64,000 bases of DNA from contig JAMHWF010000037.1 of the NCBI GenBank assembly GCA_035911095.1, positions 1-64,000 of the forward strand, read 5' to 3'. Under the pieces are notes generated by a model, which saw nothing but the letters and a program-made list of their open reading frames with translations, was not told the DNA's origin and searched no databases. Source of the DNA: JAMHWF01 sp035911095. Lineage in GTDB: Bacteria; Pseudomonadota; Gammaproteobacteria; Burkholderiales; Burkholderiaceae_C. Position 1 is the first letter of the stretch. Each line of letters opens with the position of its first letter. Below, one piece after another: positions 8,771-17,751 of the stretch. Position numbers and translations under genes: made by a program.

Positions 8771-9304
8771 ATGTCCCGCGTAGGAAAGATGCCGATCACG
8801 GTGCCGAAGGGCGTCGACGTGGCGGTCCAGGGCGAGCAGATCAGCGTCAAGGGTTCGCTCGGCACGCTCGTGCGTCCGATCCACCGACTGGTGTCGGTGA
8901 AGAACGACGCCGGCACGCTGCAGGTGACGCCGGCCGACGACTCGGCCGAGGCGAATGCGATGAGCGGCACCACGCGTGCGCTGCTCGCCAACATGGTCAA
9001 CGGTGTCAGCAAGGGCTTCGAGCGCAAGCTGAACCTGGTCGGCGTGGGCTTCCGTGCCCAGGCCCAGGGCCAGAAGCTCAACCTCCAGGTTGGCTTCTCG
9101 CACCCGGTGGCCAAGGACATGCCCGAGGGCGTGAAGGTCGAGACGCCGACACCGACGGAAATCCTGATCAAGGGCGCCGACCGCCAGGTGGTCGGCCAGA
9201 TCGCCGCCGAGGTGCGCGCGATCCGCCCGCCCGAGCCCTACAAGGGCAAGGGCATCCGCTATGCGGACGAGAAGGTTTCCCTCAAGGAAACCAAGAAGAA
9301 GTAA
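8771..9304 (+). CDS. rplF: 50S ribosomal protein L6
   Basis: L6 sits near the GTPase-associated centre and the sarcin-ricin loop. The 177-residue product from the ATG at 8771 starts MSRVGKMPITVPKGVDV and ends with the RPPEPYKGKGIRYADEKVSLKE signature. An AGAGGAGAGATCGAG ribosome site precedes it. Upstream in-frame codons lie within rpsH and lack L6 similarity. Confidence 0.98.
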   Translation: MSRVGKMPITVPKGVDVAVQGEQISVKGSLGTLVRPIHRLVSVKNDAGTLQVTPADDSAEANAMSGTTRALLANMVNGVSKGFERKLNLVGVGFRAQAQGQKLNLQVGFSHPVAKDMPEGVKVETPTPTEILIKGADRQVVGQIAAEVRAIRPPEPYKGKGIRYADEKVSLKETKKK

Positions 9305-9315
9305 GGAGCGCGAGC

Positions 9316-9678
9316 ATGACGAACAAGAGAGATCAGCGCCTGCGCCGCTCCAAGCAGACGCGGGTGCGCATTGCCACGCAGCGTGTCGCACGGCTGACCG
9401 TGCACCGCTCGAACCTGCACATCTACGCGGCCGTCATCTCCGACGACGGCGCGCGGGTGCTGGCCAGCGCATCCACGGCGGAGGCCGATGTCCGCAAGGA
9501 ACTGGACGCCGGCAAGGGCGGCAATGCGGCCGCGGCGACGATCGTCGGCAAGCGCATCGCCGAGAAGGCGAAGGCCGCCGGCGTCGAGAAGGTGGCGTTC
9601 GACCGTGCAGGCTTTGCCTATCACGGCCGCGTCAAGGCGCTGGCAGAAGCCGCCCGCGAGGCCGGCCTGCAGTTCTGA
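9316..9678 (+). CDS. rplR: 50S ribosomal protein L18
   Basis: L18 binds 5S rRNA together with L5. The 120-residue product starts MTNKRDQRLRRSKQTRVRI and ends FDRAGFAYHGRVKALAEAAREAGLQF, the standard L18 ending. A GTAAGGAGCGCGAGC ribosome site overlaps the rplF stop. A 39-base gap separates it from rpsE. Confidence 0.98.
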   Translation: MTNKRDQRLRRSKQTRVRIATQRVARLTVHRSNLHIYAAVISDDGARVLASASTAEADVRKELDAGKGGNAAAATIVGKRIAEKAKAAGVEKVAFDRAGFAYHGRVKALAEAAREAGLQF

Positions 9679-9717
9679 CCCCGCGACGCTCGAGCGATAC
9701 GCTGAAGGATTTCGGAC

Positions 9718-10236
9718 ATGGCTAAGTTTCAACCCCGCGCGCAGACCGAAGGCAACGACGACGGCCTGAAGGAAAAGATGATCGCGGTCAACCGCGTCAC
9801 CAAGGTCGTCAAGGGCGGCCGCACGCTGAGCTTTGCGGCGCTGACCGTCGTCGGTGACGGCGACGGCCGGGTCGGCATGGGCAAGGGCAAGGCGAAGGAA
9901 GTGCCGGTCGCCGTGCAGAAGGCGATGGAAGCGGCGCGTCGCAACATGATCAAGGTCTCGCTCAAGAGCGGTACCGTCCATCACGTGGTGATCGGCGAGC
10001 ACGGCGCCTCGCGCGTCCTGGTGGCCCCGGCGGTACCCGGCACCGGCATCATCGCCGGCGGACCGACGCGCGCGGTCTTCGAGGTGCTCGGCGTGACCGA
10101 CATCGTCGCCAAGAGCCACGGCTCGACCAACCCGTACAACATGGTGCGCGCGACGCTCGACGCGCTGAAGTCGTCGACCACGCCCGCCGAGGTCGCCGCC
10201 AAGCGCGGCAAGACGGTCGAGGAACTGTTCGGCTGA
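9718..10236 (+). CDS. rpsE: 30S ribosomal protein S5
   Basis: S5 lies by the mRNA entry site and affects decoding accuracy. The 172-residue product contains EKMIAVNRVTKVVKGGRTLSF, GRVGMGKGKAKEVP and RAVFEVLGVTDIVAKSHGS, the family's S5 double-stranded RNA-binding and C-terminal motifs. The ATG at 9718 gives MAKFQPRAQTEGNDDG, the usual betaproteobacterial start. Length is normal. Confidence 0.98.
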   Translation: MAKFQPRAQTEGNDDGLKEKMIAVNRVTKVVKGGRTLSFAALTVVGDGDGRVGMGKGKAKEVPVAVQKAMEAARRNMIKVSLKSGTVHHVVIGEHGASRVLVAPAVPGTGIIAGGPTRAVFEVLGVTDIVAKSHGSTNPYNMVRATLDALKSSTTPAEVAAKRGKTVEELFG

Positions 10237-10259
10237 GCAGCCGGCCGGAGGAACCCGAG

Positions 10260-10442
10260 ATGAGCGACAAGAAGACGGTCAAGGTGAAGCTGGTGCGCAG
10301 CGTCGCCGGCACGCGCGAATCGCATCGCGCGACGGTGCGCGGCCTGGGGCTGCGCAAGCTCAACAGCGAGTCCGAACTGGAAGACACGCCCGCGGTGCGC
10401 GGGATGATCAACAAGGTCTCGTACCTGGTGAAGGTGCTCTGA
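10260..10442 (+). CDS. rpmD: 50S ribosomal protein L30
   Basis: L30 is a small 50S protein contacting 5S and 23S rRNA. The 60-residue product reads MSDKKTVKVKLVRSVAGTRESH, then ATVRGLGLRKLNSE, ending with NKVSYLVKVL, matching the family over its full length. A CCGGAGGAACCCGAG ribosome site precedes the ATG. One base separates its stop from rplO. Confidence 0.98.
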   Translation: MSDKKTVKVKLVRSVAGTRESHRATVRGLGLRKLNSESELEDTPAVRGMINKVSYLVKVL

Positions 10443-10443
10443 G

Positions 10444-10875
10444 ATGGAACTGAACTCGATCAAGCCGGCCGGCGGCGCCAAGCGCCCCCGGCGTCGGGTC
10501 GGCCGCGGCATCGGCTCCGGTCTGGGCAAGACGGCGGGCCGCGGCCACAAGGGGCAGAAGTCGCGCGCCGGCGGCTATCACAAGGTGGGCTTCGAAGGCG
10601 GCCAGATGCCGCTGCAGCGCCGCCTGCCGAAGCGCGGCTTCAAGTCGGCCTCGCTGAAGTACAACGCCGAAGTCACGCTGACCGAACTGCAGCGCCTCGA
10701 CGCGAGCGAGGTCGACCTCGTCACGCTGAAGAAGGCGGGCCTGGTGGGCGAGCTCGCCCGCGTGGTCAAGGTCATCAAGAACGGCGAACTGTCGAAGGCC
10801 GTGACGCTCAAGGGCATCGGCGCGACCGCCGGCGCCAAGGCCGCGATCGAGGCCGCCGGCGGCTCGGTGGCCTGA
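10444..10875 (+). CDS. rplO: 50S ribosomal protein L15
   Basis: L15 is a late-assembly 50S protein. The 143-residue product begins MELNSIKPAGGAKRPRRRVG, followed by GRGIGSGLGKTAGRGHKGQ and FEGGQMPLQRRLPKRGF, the defining L15 segments. It lies one base after rpmD and 43 bases before secY, the regular spc operon order. Confidence 0.98.
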   Translation: MELNSIKPAGGAKRPRRRVGRGIGSGLGKTAGRGHKGQKSRAGGYHKVGFEGGQMPLQRRLPKRGFKSASLKYNAEVTLTELQRLDASEVDLVTLKKAGLVGELARVVKVIKNGELSKAVTLKGIGATAGAKAAIEAAGGSVA

Positions 10876-10918
10876 CGGCCGCGGGTCGACGACTAGCCAA
10901 CAACGGAACCGCAAGCGC

Positions 10919-12229
10919 GTGGCAACCTCCGCGAACCAACTGGCCAGGAGCGGCAAGTTCGGCGACCTGCGTCGTCGGCTCGTCTTCCTGCTGCTTGCGC
11001 TCGTCGTCTACCGCCTCGGCGCGCACATTCCGGTGCCGGGCATCGACCCGCAGCAGTTGCAGCAGCTGTTCCAGGGCCAGCAGGGCGGCATCCTGAGCCT
11101 GTTCAACATGTTCTCGGGCGGTGCGCTGTCGCGCTTCACCGTCTTCGCGCTGGGGATCATGCCGTACATCTCGGCGTCGATCATCATGCAGCTGATGACC
11201 TATGTGGTCCCGACGCTCGAGGCGCTGAAGAAGGAAGGCGAGGCGGGCCGGCGCAAGATCACGCAGTACACCCGCTACGGCACGCTGGGGCTCGCGCTCT
11301 TCCAGTCGATGGGCATCGCGCTGGCGCTCGAAGGCTCGGCGGGCCTGGTGATCGAGCCGGGCGTGATGTTCCGCGTCACCGCGATCGTGAGCCTGACCGC
11401 AGGGACGATGTTCCTGATGTGGCTCGGCGAGCAGATCACCGAGCGCGGCTTGGGCAACGGCATCTCGATCCTGATCTTCGCTGGCATCGCGGCCGGTCTG
11501 CCGAGCGCGATCGGTGGCCTGTTCGAGCTGGTGCGCACCGGGGCGATGAGCATCCTCGTCTCGATGTTCATCCTGGCGCTGGTCGTCGTTGTCACCTACT
11601 TCGTCGTGTTCGTCGAGCGCGGTCAGCGCAAGATCCTCGTCAACTACGCCAAGCGCCAGGTCGGCAACAAGGTCTATGGCGGGCAGGCCTCGCACCTGCC
11701 GCTGAAGCTGAACATGTCGGGCGTGATCCCGCCGATCTTCGCTTCGTCGATCATCCTGCTGCCGGCGACGGTGGTCGGCTGGTTCGCGACCGGCGACAGC
11801 CTGCGCTGGCTGAAGGACCTGGCCGCGCTGCTCTCGCCGGGTCAGCCGATCTACGTGCTGCTGTACGCGGCGGCGATCGTGTTCTTCTGCTTCTTCTACA
11901 CCGCGCTCGTCTTCAACAGCCGCGAGACGGCCGACAACCTGAAGAAGAGCGGCGCCTTCATCCCGGGCATCCGCCCGGGCGAGCAGACGGCGCGCCACAT
12001 CGACCGCATCCTGTCGCGCCTGACGCTGGCCGGGGCGATCTACATCACGCTCGTGTGCCTGCTGCCCGAGTTCCTGGTGCTCAAGTACAACGTGCCGTTC
12101 TACTTCGGCGGTACGTCGCTGCTGATCATCGTCGTCGTGACGATGGACTTCTGGGCCCAGGTGCAGTCGTACGTGATGAGCCAGCAGTACGAATCGCTGC
12201 TGAAGAAGGCCAACTTCAAGCCCAGCTAG
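10919..12229 (+). CDS. secY: Protein translocase subunit SecY
   Basis: SecY is the channel of the SecYEG translocon in the inner membrane. The 436-residue product has about ten hydrophobic segments, the plug region near GIDPQQLQQLF, the FNMFSGGALSRFTVFALGIMP segment and the cytoplasmic loop with QRKILVNYAKRQVG. The GTG at 10919 starts (M)ATSANQLARSGKFGDLRRR and is the only start that fits; a CAACGGAACCGC site lies upstream. It closes the spc block before infA. Confidence 0.97.
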   Translation: MATSANQLARSGKFGDLRRRLVFLLLALVVYRLGAHIPVPGIDPQQLQQLFQGQQGGILSLFNMFSGGALSRFTVFALGIMPYISASIIMQLMTYVVPTLEALKKEGEAGRRKITQYTRYGTLGLALFQSMGIALALEGSAGLVIEPGVMFRVTAIVSLTAGTMFLMWLGEQITERGLGNGISILIFAGIAAGLPSAIGGLFELVRTGAMSILVSMFILALVVVVTYFVVFVERGQRKILVNYAKRQVGNKVYGGQASHLPLKLNMSGVIPPIFASSIILLPATVVGWFATGDSLRWLKDLAALLSPGQPIYVLLYAAAIVFFCFFYTALVFNSRETADNLKKSGAFIPGIRPGEQTARHIDRILSRLTLAGAIYITLVCLLPEFLVLKYNVPFYFGGTSLLIIVVVTMDFWAQVQSYVMSQQYESLLKKANFKPS

Positions 12230-12246
12230 AAGGCAAGCACCGAGAC

Positions 12247-12465
12247 ATGGCCAAGGACGACGTCATCCAGATGCAAGGGGAGATTCTCGAGAACCTCCCC
12301 AACGCGACCTTCCGCGTGAAGCTCGAGAACGGGCACGTGGTGCTCGGGCACATCTCCGGGAAGATGCGCATGCACTACATCCGCATACTGCCGGGCGACA
12401 AGGTGACGGTGGAGCTCACGCCGTACGACCTGAGTCGCGCGCGCATCGTCTTCCGCGCCAAGTGA
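12247..12465 (+). CDS. infA: Translation initiation factor IF-1
   Basis: IF-1 binds the ribosomal A site during initiation. The 72-residue OB-fold product starts MAKDDVIQMQGEILENLPN and has FRVKLENGHVVLGHISGKMR and GDKVTVELTPYDLSRARI, matching the family throughout. In betaproteobacteria infA lies between secY and rpmJ, as here. The start lies 17 bases after the secY stop. Confidence 0.97.
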   Translation: MAKDDVIQMQGEILENLPNATFRVKLENGHVVLGHISGKMRMHYIRILPGDKVTVELTPYDLSRARIVFRAK

Positions 12466-12505
12466 TGGCCCGCGCGGACGCCGAACAGATAGCCAGGAGA
12501 GAAAG

Positions 12506-12619
12506 ATGAAAGTCGCTGCATCCGTCAAGAAGATGTGCCGCAACTGCAAGATCATCCGCCGCAACGGCGTGGTGCGCGTGATCTGCACCGACCCGCGCCA
12601 CAAGCAGCGTCAGGGTTGA
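12506..12619 (+). CDS. rpmJ: 50S ribosomal protein L36, zinc-binding type
   Basis: L36 is the smallest 50S protein. The 37-residue product reads MKVAASVKKMCRNCK, then IIRRNGVVRVICTD, ending PRHKQRQG. Cysteines at 11, 14 and 27 and a histidine at 32 form the zinc ribbon. An AGGAGAGAAAG ribosome site precedes the ATG. It lies between infA and rpsM. Confidence 0.97.
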   Translation: MKVAASVKKMCRNCKIIRRNGVVRVICTDPRHKQRQG

Positions 12620-12666
12620 GCGGTCGGCCCGTCTGACCGCCCCGACGACAAGGACAGAGGAACACC

Positions 12667-13029
12667 ATGGCACGCATTGCCGGTATCAACATCCCGCCGC
12701 ACAAGCACACCGAGATCGGCCTGACCGCCATCTACGGCGTCGGCCGCACGACCGCGCAGAAGATCTGCGACGCCGCGGGTATCGCCCACTCGAAGAAGAT
12801 CAAGGACCTGACCGACTCCGACCTGGAGCGCATCCGCGAGGAGATCGGCCGCATCACGATCGAAGGCGACCTGCGGCGCGAGATGTCGATCAACATCAAG
12901 CGCCTGATGGACCTGGGCTGCTACCGCGGCATGCGCCACCGTCGTGGCCTGCCGGTGCGCGGCCAGCGCACTCGCACCAACGCGCGCACCCGCAAGGGCC
13001 CGCGCAAGTCCGGCGCGGTCAAGAAGTAA
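12667..13029 (+). CDS. rpsM: 30S ribosomal protein S13
   Basis: S13 lies in the 30S head and contacts the P-site tRNA and the 50S subunit. The 120-residue product starts MARIAGINIPPHKHTEIGLT and has GRTTAQKIC and RGMRHRRGLPVRGQRTRTNARTRKG, the family signature, with a basic tail. An AAGGACAGAGGAACACC ribosome site precedes the ATG. It starts the alpha-operon block of rpsM, rpsK, rpsD, rpoA and rplQ. Confidence 0.98.
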   Translation: MARIAGINIPPHKHTEIGLTAIYGVGRTTAQKICDAAGIAHSKKIKDLTDSDLERIREEIGRITIEGDLRREMSINIKRLMDLGCYRGMRHRRGLPVRGQRTRTNARTRKGPRKSGAVKK

Positions 13030-13083
13030 GGCGACGCGCCGGCCCCCGGCGGGCCGAGAGGCAAGGATCGAAGGAAACCCGAG

Positions 13084-13488
13084 ATGGCAAAAGGACCGAA
13101 CAACTCCGCCGCCCAGCGTGTGCGCAAGAAGGCCCGCAAGAATGTGGCCGACGGCATCGCGCACGTGCACGCGTCGTTCAACAACACGATCATCACGATC
13201 ACCGACCGTCAGGGTGGCGCGCTGTCGTGGGCGTCCAGCGGCGGCCAGGGCTTCAAGGGATCGCGCAAGTCCACACCGTTCGCGGCACAGGTGGCCGCCG
13301 AGACGGCCGGCCGCGCCGCGCAGGAGCAGGGCATCAAGAACCTCGACGTGCGCATCAAGGGGCCGGGCCCCGGGCGCGAGTCGTCGGTACGTGCACTGGC
13401 CTCGCTGGGCATCCGCATCAACTCCATCTCCGACGTGACGCCGGTGCCCCACAACGGCTGCCGCCCGCAGAAGCGCCGTCGCATCTGA
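13084..13488 (+). CDS. rpsK: 30S ribosomal protein S11
   Basis: S11 forms part of the 30S platform next to the Shine-Dalgarno helix. The 134-residue product contains IAHVHASFNNTIITITDRQG, SSGGQGFKGSRKSTPFAAQ and the ending VTPVPHNGCRPQKRRRI, all S11 hallmarks. An AAGGAAACCCGAG ribosome site precedes the ATG. It is followed by a hairpin-rich 178-base gap before rpsD. Confidence 0.98.
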   Translation: MAKGPNNSAAQRVRKKARKNVADGIAHVHASFNNTIITITDRQGGALSWASSGGQGFKGSRKSTPFAAQVAAETAGRAAQEQGIKNLDVRIKGPGPGRESSVRALASLGIRINSISDVTPVPHNGCRPQKRRRI

Positions 13489-13496
13489 ACCGAATC

Positions 13497-13645
13497 GGGG
13501 GCCGCCTTGACGGCCCCCGCGGCCGGCGCACGCCCGAGACAAGGCGTCGGCCGCATGACCGGGGGCCCACGCGCCCCCGCCGCCGTCCGAGCGCCCCATA
13601 ACAACATGCGCCGGACTTGCACGGGCCGCTTCCCGGCGGCCCGTG
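13497..13645 (+). promoter_or_regulatory. Hairpin-rich leader between rpsK and rpsD
   Basis: The 178-base gap holds three inverted repeats. GGGGGCCG pairs with CGGCCCCC (13497-13504 and 13511-13518), a second GGGGGC/GCCCCC pair lies near 13561-13578, and ten bases at 13620-13629 pair with 13636-13645 just 21 bases before the rpsD start. None is followed by a T-run, so simple termination is unlikely. Because S4 is a known translational repressor of the alpha operon in E. coli, an autoregulatory leader is possible; that role is inferred. Confidence 0.45.
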
Positions 13646-13666
13646 TCAGCTAGACGAGGACATCGA

Positions 13667-14290
<624 letters not shown>

Positions 14291-14306
14291 TCGTCTTTGC
14301 AGCGGT

Positions 14307-14332
14307 ACGCGCCGGCCCACCCGCCGGCGCGT
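14307..14332 (+). terminator. Hairpin after rpsD
   Basis: ACGCGCCGGC (14307-14316) pairs perfectly with GCCGGCGCGT (14323-14332) around a six-base loop, 16 bases after the rpsD stop. No T-run follows, so it may be a pause site, processing signal or Rho-assisted terminator rather than a full terminator before rpoA. Confidence 0.4.
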
Positions 14333-14444
14333 TGCCGCTTCTCCGCCGTGCCGCATGCCGGGCGCGAATCGGCGGTTCCCCGCCCGGTGGTCCATCAGCC
14401 TTATCGGTGTAACGAGCCGAGGGTATTGACAGGAACATCACTCA

Positions 14445-15440
14445 ATGCAAACCAATCTGCTCAAACCCAAGCACATCCAGGTGGAGCCGCTCGGCGGCGA
14501 TCGCGCCAAGGTGACGCTGGAGCCGTTCGAACGCGGCTACGGTCACACGCTGGGCAACGCGCTGCGGCGCGTGCTGCTCTCGTCGATGGTGGGTTTCGCG
14601 CCGACGGAAGTGACGATCGCCGGCGTGCTGCACGAATACTCGGCGATCGACGGCGTGCAGGAAGACGTCGTCCACATCATGCTCAACCTGAAGGGCGTGG
14701 TGTTCCGTCTGCACAACCGTGACGAGGTCACGCTGGTGCTGCGTCGCGAGGGCGAAGGCCCGGTGCTGGCGCGTGACATTCAGACCCCGCACGACGTCGA
14801 GATCATCAACCCCGAGCATGTGATCGCCCACCTGTCGCAGGGCGGCAAGCTCGACATGCAGATCAAGGTCGAGAAGGGCCGCGGCTACGTGCCGGGCACG
14901 CTGCGCCGCTACGGCGACGAGCCGACCAAGTCGATCGGCCGCATCGTGCTGGACGCCTCGTTCTCGCCGGTGAGCCGCGTCAGCTACACGGTCGAGAGCG
15001 CCCGCGTCGAACAGCGCACCGACCTCGACAAGCTGGTGATGGAGATCGTCACCAACGGCGCGATCACGCCGGAAGACGCGATCCGCGCCTCGGCCAAGAT
15101 CCTCGTCGAGCAGTTGGTCGCCTTCGCGCAACTGCCAGGCGACGCGCCGCTGGACATCTCGCGGCCCGACACCGGTCAGCGCCCGAACACCTCGTTCGAC
15201 CCGATCCTGCTGCGCCCGGTCGACGAGCTCGAGCTGACGGTGCGCTCGGCCAACTGCCTGAAGGCCGAGAACATCTACTACATCGGCGACCTGATCCAGC
15301 GCACCGAGACCGAGCTGCTGAAGACCCCGAACCTGGGCCGCAAGTCGCTCAACGAGATCAAGGAAGTGCTGGCCTCGCGCGGGCTCACCCTCGGCGCGCG
15401 GCTCGAGAACTGGCCGCCCCAGGGCCTCGACAAGCGCTGA
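14445..15440 (+). CDS. rpoA: DNA-directed RNA polymerase subunit alpha
   Basis: The alpha subunit dimerises to scaffold RNA polymerase assembly, and its C-terminal domain contacts upstream promoter elements and activators. The 331-residue product has the N-terminal domain with EPFERGYGHTLGNALRRVLL, a linker near residue 240, and the C-terminal domain with NCLKAENIYYIGDLIQR and LGRKSLNEIKEVLASRGL. It starts MQTNLLKPKHIQVEPLGGD. The length and position between rpsD and rplQ are standard. Confidence 0.98.
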   Translation: MQTNLLKPKHIQVEPLGGDRAKVTLEPFERGYGHTLGNALRRVLLSSMVGFAPTEVTIAGVLHEYSAIDGVQEDVVHIMLNLKGVVFRLHNRDEVTLVLRREGEGPVLARDIQTPHDVEIINPEHVIAHLSQGGKLDMQIKVEKGRGYVPGTLRRYGDEPTKSIGRIVLDASFSPVSRVSYTVESARVEQRTDLDKLVMEIVTNGAITPEDAIRASAKILVEQLVAFAQLPGDAPLDISRPDTGQRPNTSFDPILLRPVDELELTVRSANCLKAENIYYIGDLIQRTETELLKTPNLGRKSLNEIKEVLASRGLTLGARLENWPPQGLDKR

Positions 15441-15524
15441 CAAGAGAGAGGGCCGCCCATGGCGGCCGGTGCACCTCCCGGTACCTGATACGGCCGGGAG
15501 TACAACGAAGGAAAGGAAAGCACC

Positions 15525-15935
15525 ATGCGTCACCGTCTAGGGCTTCGCAAGCTCAACCGCACCAGCGAGCATCGCCTCGCAATGCTGCGCAACATGGCCA
15601 ACTCGCTGCTCGAGCACGAGGCCATCAAGACCACGCTGCCGAAGGCGAAGGAACTGCGCCGCGTCGTCGAGCCGCTGATCACGCTCGGCAAGGAGCCGAC
15701 GCTCGCCAACAAGCGCCTGGCCTTCGACCGCCTGCGCAACCGCGACAACGTCGTCAAGCTCTTCGGCGAACTCGGCCCGCGCTACAAGACGCGGCCGGGT
15801 GGCTATACGCGGATCTTGAAGATGGGCTTCCGCGTCGGTGACAACGCGCCGATGGCCTATGTCGAGCTCGTCGACCGGCCGGAACCGCAGGCGGCCGGCG
15901 AAGACGGCGAGGCCCCGGCAAACACCGCCGAGTGA
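15525..15935 (+). CDS. rplQ: 50S ribosomal protein L17
   Basis: L17 lies near the exit tunnel. The 136-residue product starts MRHRLGLRKLNRTSEHRLAM and includes LPKAKELRRVVEPLIT and RPGGYTRILKMGFRVGDNAPMA. The last 15 or so residues are an acidic low-complexity tail. A GAAAGGAAAGCACC ribosome site precedes the ATG. An 84-base gap from rpoA contains two hairpins, one being GGCCGCC-CAT-GGCGGCC at 15451-15467. Confidence 0.98.
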   Translation: MRHRLGLRKLNRTSEHRLAMLRNMANSLLEHEAIKTTLPKAKELRRVVEPLITLGKEPTLANKRLAFDRLRNRDNVVKLFGELGPRYKTRPGGYTRILKMGFRVGDNAPMAYVELVDRPEPQAAGEDGEAPANTAE

Positions 15936-15988
15936 TCCCGCCTGCCCCGAGTCGCTGAGATGGCCGGGGCAGTGTCTACTGCGTAGAA

Positions 15989-16016
15989 GGGAAGGGCGCG
16001 CGCAGCGCCCGTTCCC
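15989..16016. terminator. Terminator-like hairpin after rplQ
   Basis: GGGAAGGGCGC (15989-15999) pairs with GCGCCCGTTCCC (16005-16016) with one bulged base. It lies between the convergent rplQ and the minus-strand gene at 16069-16539 and could end transcription from both sides. No clear T-run follows, so the strength is uncertain. Confidence 0.55.
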
Positions 16017-16068
16017 ATTGCGTCCGGAACCGACGGGCCTGGCACCGCCCGGCCTGTGGGCGCTCAGC

Positions 16069-16539
16069 TCAGAAGAGCGTCGCCCTCGCCGCTGCCGACG
16101 ACGTCGGCGCCGCGGCATCCCCCACCCAGAGCGCGGTCGGCGAACCCGGCCAGCCCGCGGCCTGCGCCCAGCGTCGCCCGGCCTCGACCGAGGTGTTCCT
16201 GTGCAAGCAGGGCGCCGGCGCCTCAGGCAGACCGGCCTCGATGGCCAGGGTCTCGACGTACTGCGCGTGCATGCCGGCCGCGTCGCAGGCCACCCCGCCG
16301 TCAGCCGTCGCGACGACGGCTGGCTGGGCCGCCGCGGCGGCGCTTTGCGTCTCGGGAACCGCCTGCGGCAGGGTCTGCAGGACGGTCGCGCGTGGCGGCG
16401 CGTCCGCGCCGTGACCAGCAGTGGCGGACGCCGCCGACAGCGAGCTCAGCGCCGCCGCCAGGTATGCGGCGAGCACCGCGGTGGCGTAGAAGCACAGCGC
16501 CCCGTCGGGCGTGCGGAAGTCGAGCTTGCGGAAAGCCAT
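16069..16539 (-). CDS. Hypothetical membrane-anchored or secreted protein
   Basis: I do not recognise the family. The 156-residue product starts MAFRKLDFRTPDGALCFYA and has one strongly hydrophobic stretch at about residues 16-36, then an Ala/Ser/Pro-rich region, and two cysteines in a more conserved-looking C-terminal part (GGVACDAAGMHAQYVETLAI, then APCLHRN). This fits one membrane helix with a periplasmic tail. A longer in-frame start at 16605 exists, but the sequence it adds is Pro/Gly-rich and unconvincing. GC-rich codons with strong third-position bias support it as real. It sits convergent to rplQ. Confidence 0.5.
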   Translation of the reverse strand: MAFRKLDFRTPDGALCFYATAVLAAYLAAALSSLSAASATAGHGADAPPRATVLQTLPQAVPETQSAAAAAQPAVVATADGGVACDAAGMHAQYVETLAIEAGLPEAPAPCLHRNTSVEAGRRWAQAAGWPGSPTALWVGDAAAPTSSAAARATLF

Positions 16540-16828
16540 GATGCAGCGGAAGGAAGGCGGGCCGGGACCGGAGGCGCAGGCCCCGGGCTGAGGCTGCGCC
16601 GACATTCGGCGGGATGCCGGACCTTAGTTCGCCCGAGGCGATGCCGATCGGCAGAACAGGGGTGGTTTCACCCGCCGGATGTCGATGCGGGTTTCAGATT
16701 CGCCTAAGTGCTGCCCCTCACCATGAACTCAACCGCCACGACCGGCATGGCTGAGCCGATGCCCTGTCGCAGGCGGCGGCTCGCCCTGAGGCGACGCCCC
16801 GGTTCCCTCGAGTTCAAAGGAGTACGGC

Positions 16829-17611
16829 ATGCAACTGAAAGACAAGGTCGCCTACGTCACCGGCGCCGCCAGCGGCATCGGCAAGGAGATCGCCGCCCTC
16901 TTCGCCCGTGAAGGCGCGAAGATCGTCATCGCCGACCTCAACAAGCAGGCCGCCGACGCGGCCGCGGCCGAGTTGAAGGCAGGCGGCGCGCAGGCCATCG
17001 GCGTGGGGGTCGATGTCACCGTCGAGGCGCAGGTCGATGCCTCGGTCGAGGAAGCCGCCAAGGCTTTCGGCGGCATCGACATCCTGGTCAGCAACGCGGG
17101 CATCCAGATCGTCCATCCGGTCGAGGCGTTCAGCTTTGCCGAGTGGAAGAAGATGCTCGCGATCCATCTCGACGGCGCCTTCCTCACCACCCGCGCCTGC
17201 CTGCGCCACATGTATGCGCAAGGCCGCGGCGGCAGCGTGATCTACATGGGCTCGGTGCACTCGAAGGAGGCTTCGCTGCTCAAGGCGCCCTACGTCACCG
17301 CCAAGCATGGGCTGATCGGCCTGGCGAAGACGGTGGCCAAGGAGGGCGCGGCCCATGGCGTGCGCGCCAACGTGATCTGCCCGGGCTTCGTGCGCACGCC
17401 GCTGGTCGAGAAGCAGATCCCCGAGCAGGCGAAGACGCTGGGCATCTCCGAGCAGGAAGTGGTGAAGAACGTGATGCTCAAGGAGACCGTCGACGGCGAG
17501 TTCACGACCACCGCGGATGTCGCGCAGGTCGCCCTGCTGTTTGCGGCCTTCCCGTCGAATGCGCTGACCGGGCAGTCGCTGGTGGTCAGCCACGGCTGGT
17601 TCATGCAGTAG
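16829..17611 (+). CDS. bdhA: 3-hydroxybutyrate dehydrogenase (SDR family)
   Basis: Predicted NAD-dependent oxidation of 3-hydroxybutyrate to acetoacetate, used when polyhydroxybutyrate is mobilised. The 260-residue short-chain dehydrogenase has the TGAASGIG cofactor motif at residues 11-18, NAG near residue 90, the catalytic Ser in YMGSVHSKEAS and the YVTAKHG Tyr-Lys pair. The QIPEQAKTLGISEQEVVKNVML segment and the ending SHGWFMQ are typical of this enzyme rather than SDRs at large. An AAAGGAGTACGGC ribosome site precedes the ATG. A strong terminator follows. Confidence 0.88.
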   Translation: MQLKDKVAYVTGAASGIGKEIAALFAREGAKIVIADLNKQAADAAAAELKAGGAQAIGVGVDVTVEAQVDASVEEAAKAFGGIDILVSNAGIQIVHPVEAFSFAEWKKMLAIHLDGAFLTTRACLRHMYAQGRGGSVIYMGSVHSKEASLLKAPYVTAKHGLIGLAKTVAKEGAAHGVRANVICPGFVRTPLVEKQIPEQAKTLGISEQEVVKNVMLKETVDGEFTTTADVAQVALLFAAFPSNALTGQSLVVSHGWFMQ

Positions 17612-17667
17612 CCGCAAGCAAGGGCCGGGCAGAAGGCGCGGACCGAAAGGCGCGGACCAGAAAGAAG

Positions 17668-17692
17668 AACAGGGCTCCGAAGGAGCCCTGTT
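17668..17692. terminator. Bidirectional terminator between bdhA and the micro-gene
   Basis: AACAGGGCTCC (17668-17678) pairs perfectly with GGAGCCCTGTT (17682-17692) around a GAA loop. On the + strand it is followed by TTTCGCG. Read on the - strand the stem is followed by CTTCTTTCTGG, a T-rich tail, so it suits both bdhA and the small minus-strand gene upstream of it. Confidence 0.85.
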
Positions 17693-17751
17693 TCGCGTCA
17701 CGCCTGCCGCCGTGTCACGGCGCGCAGAGCCTCAGCGCGTGGCAGTGATGG

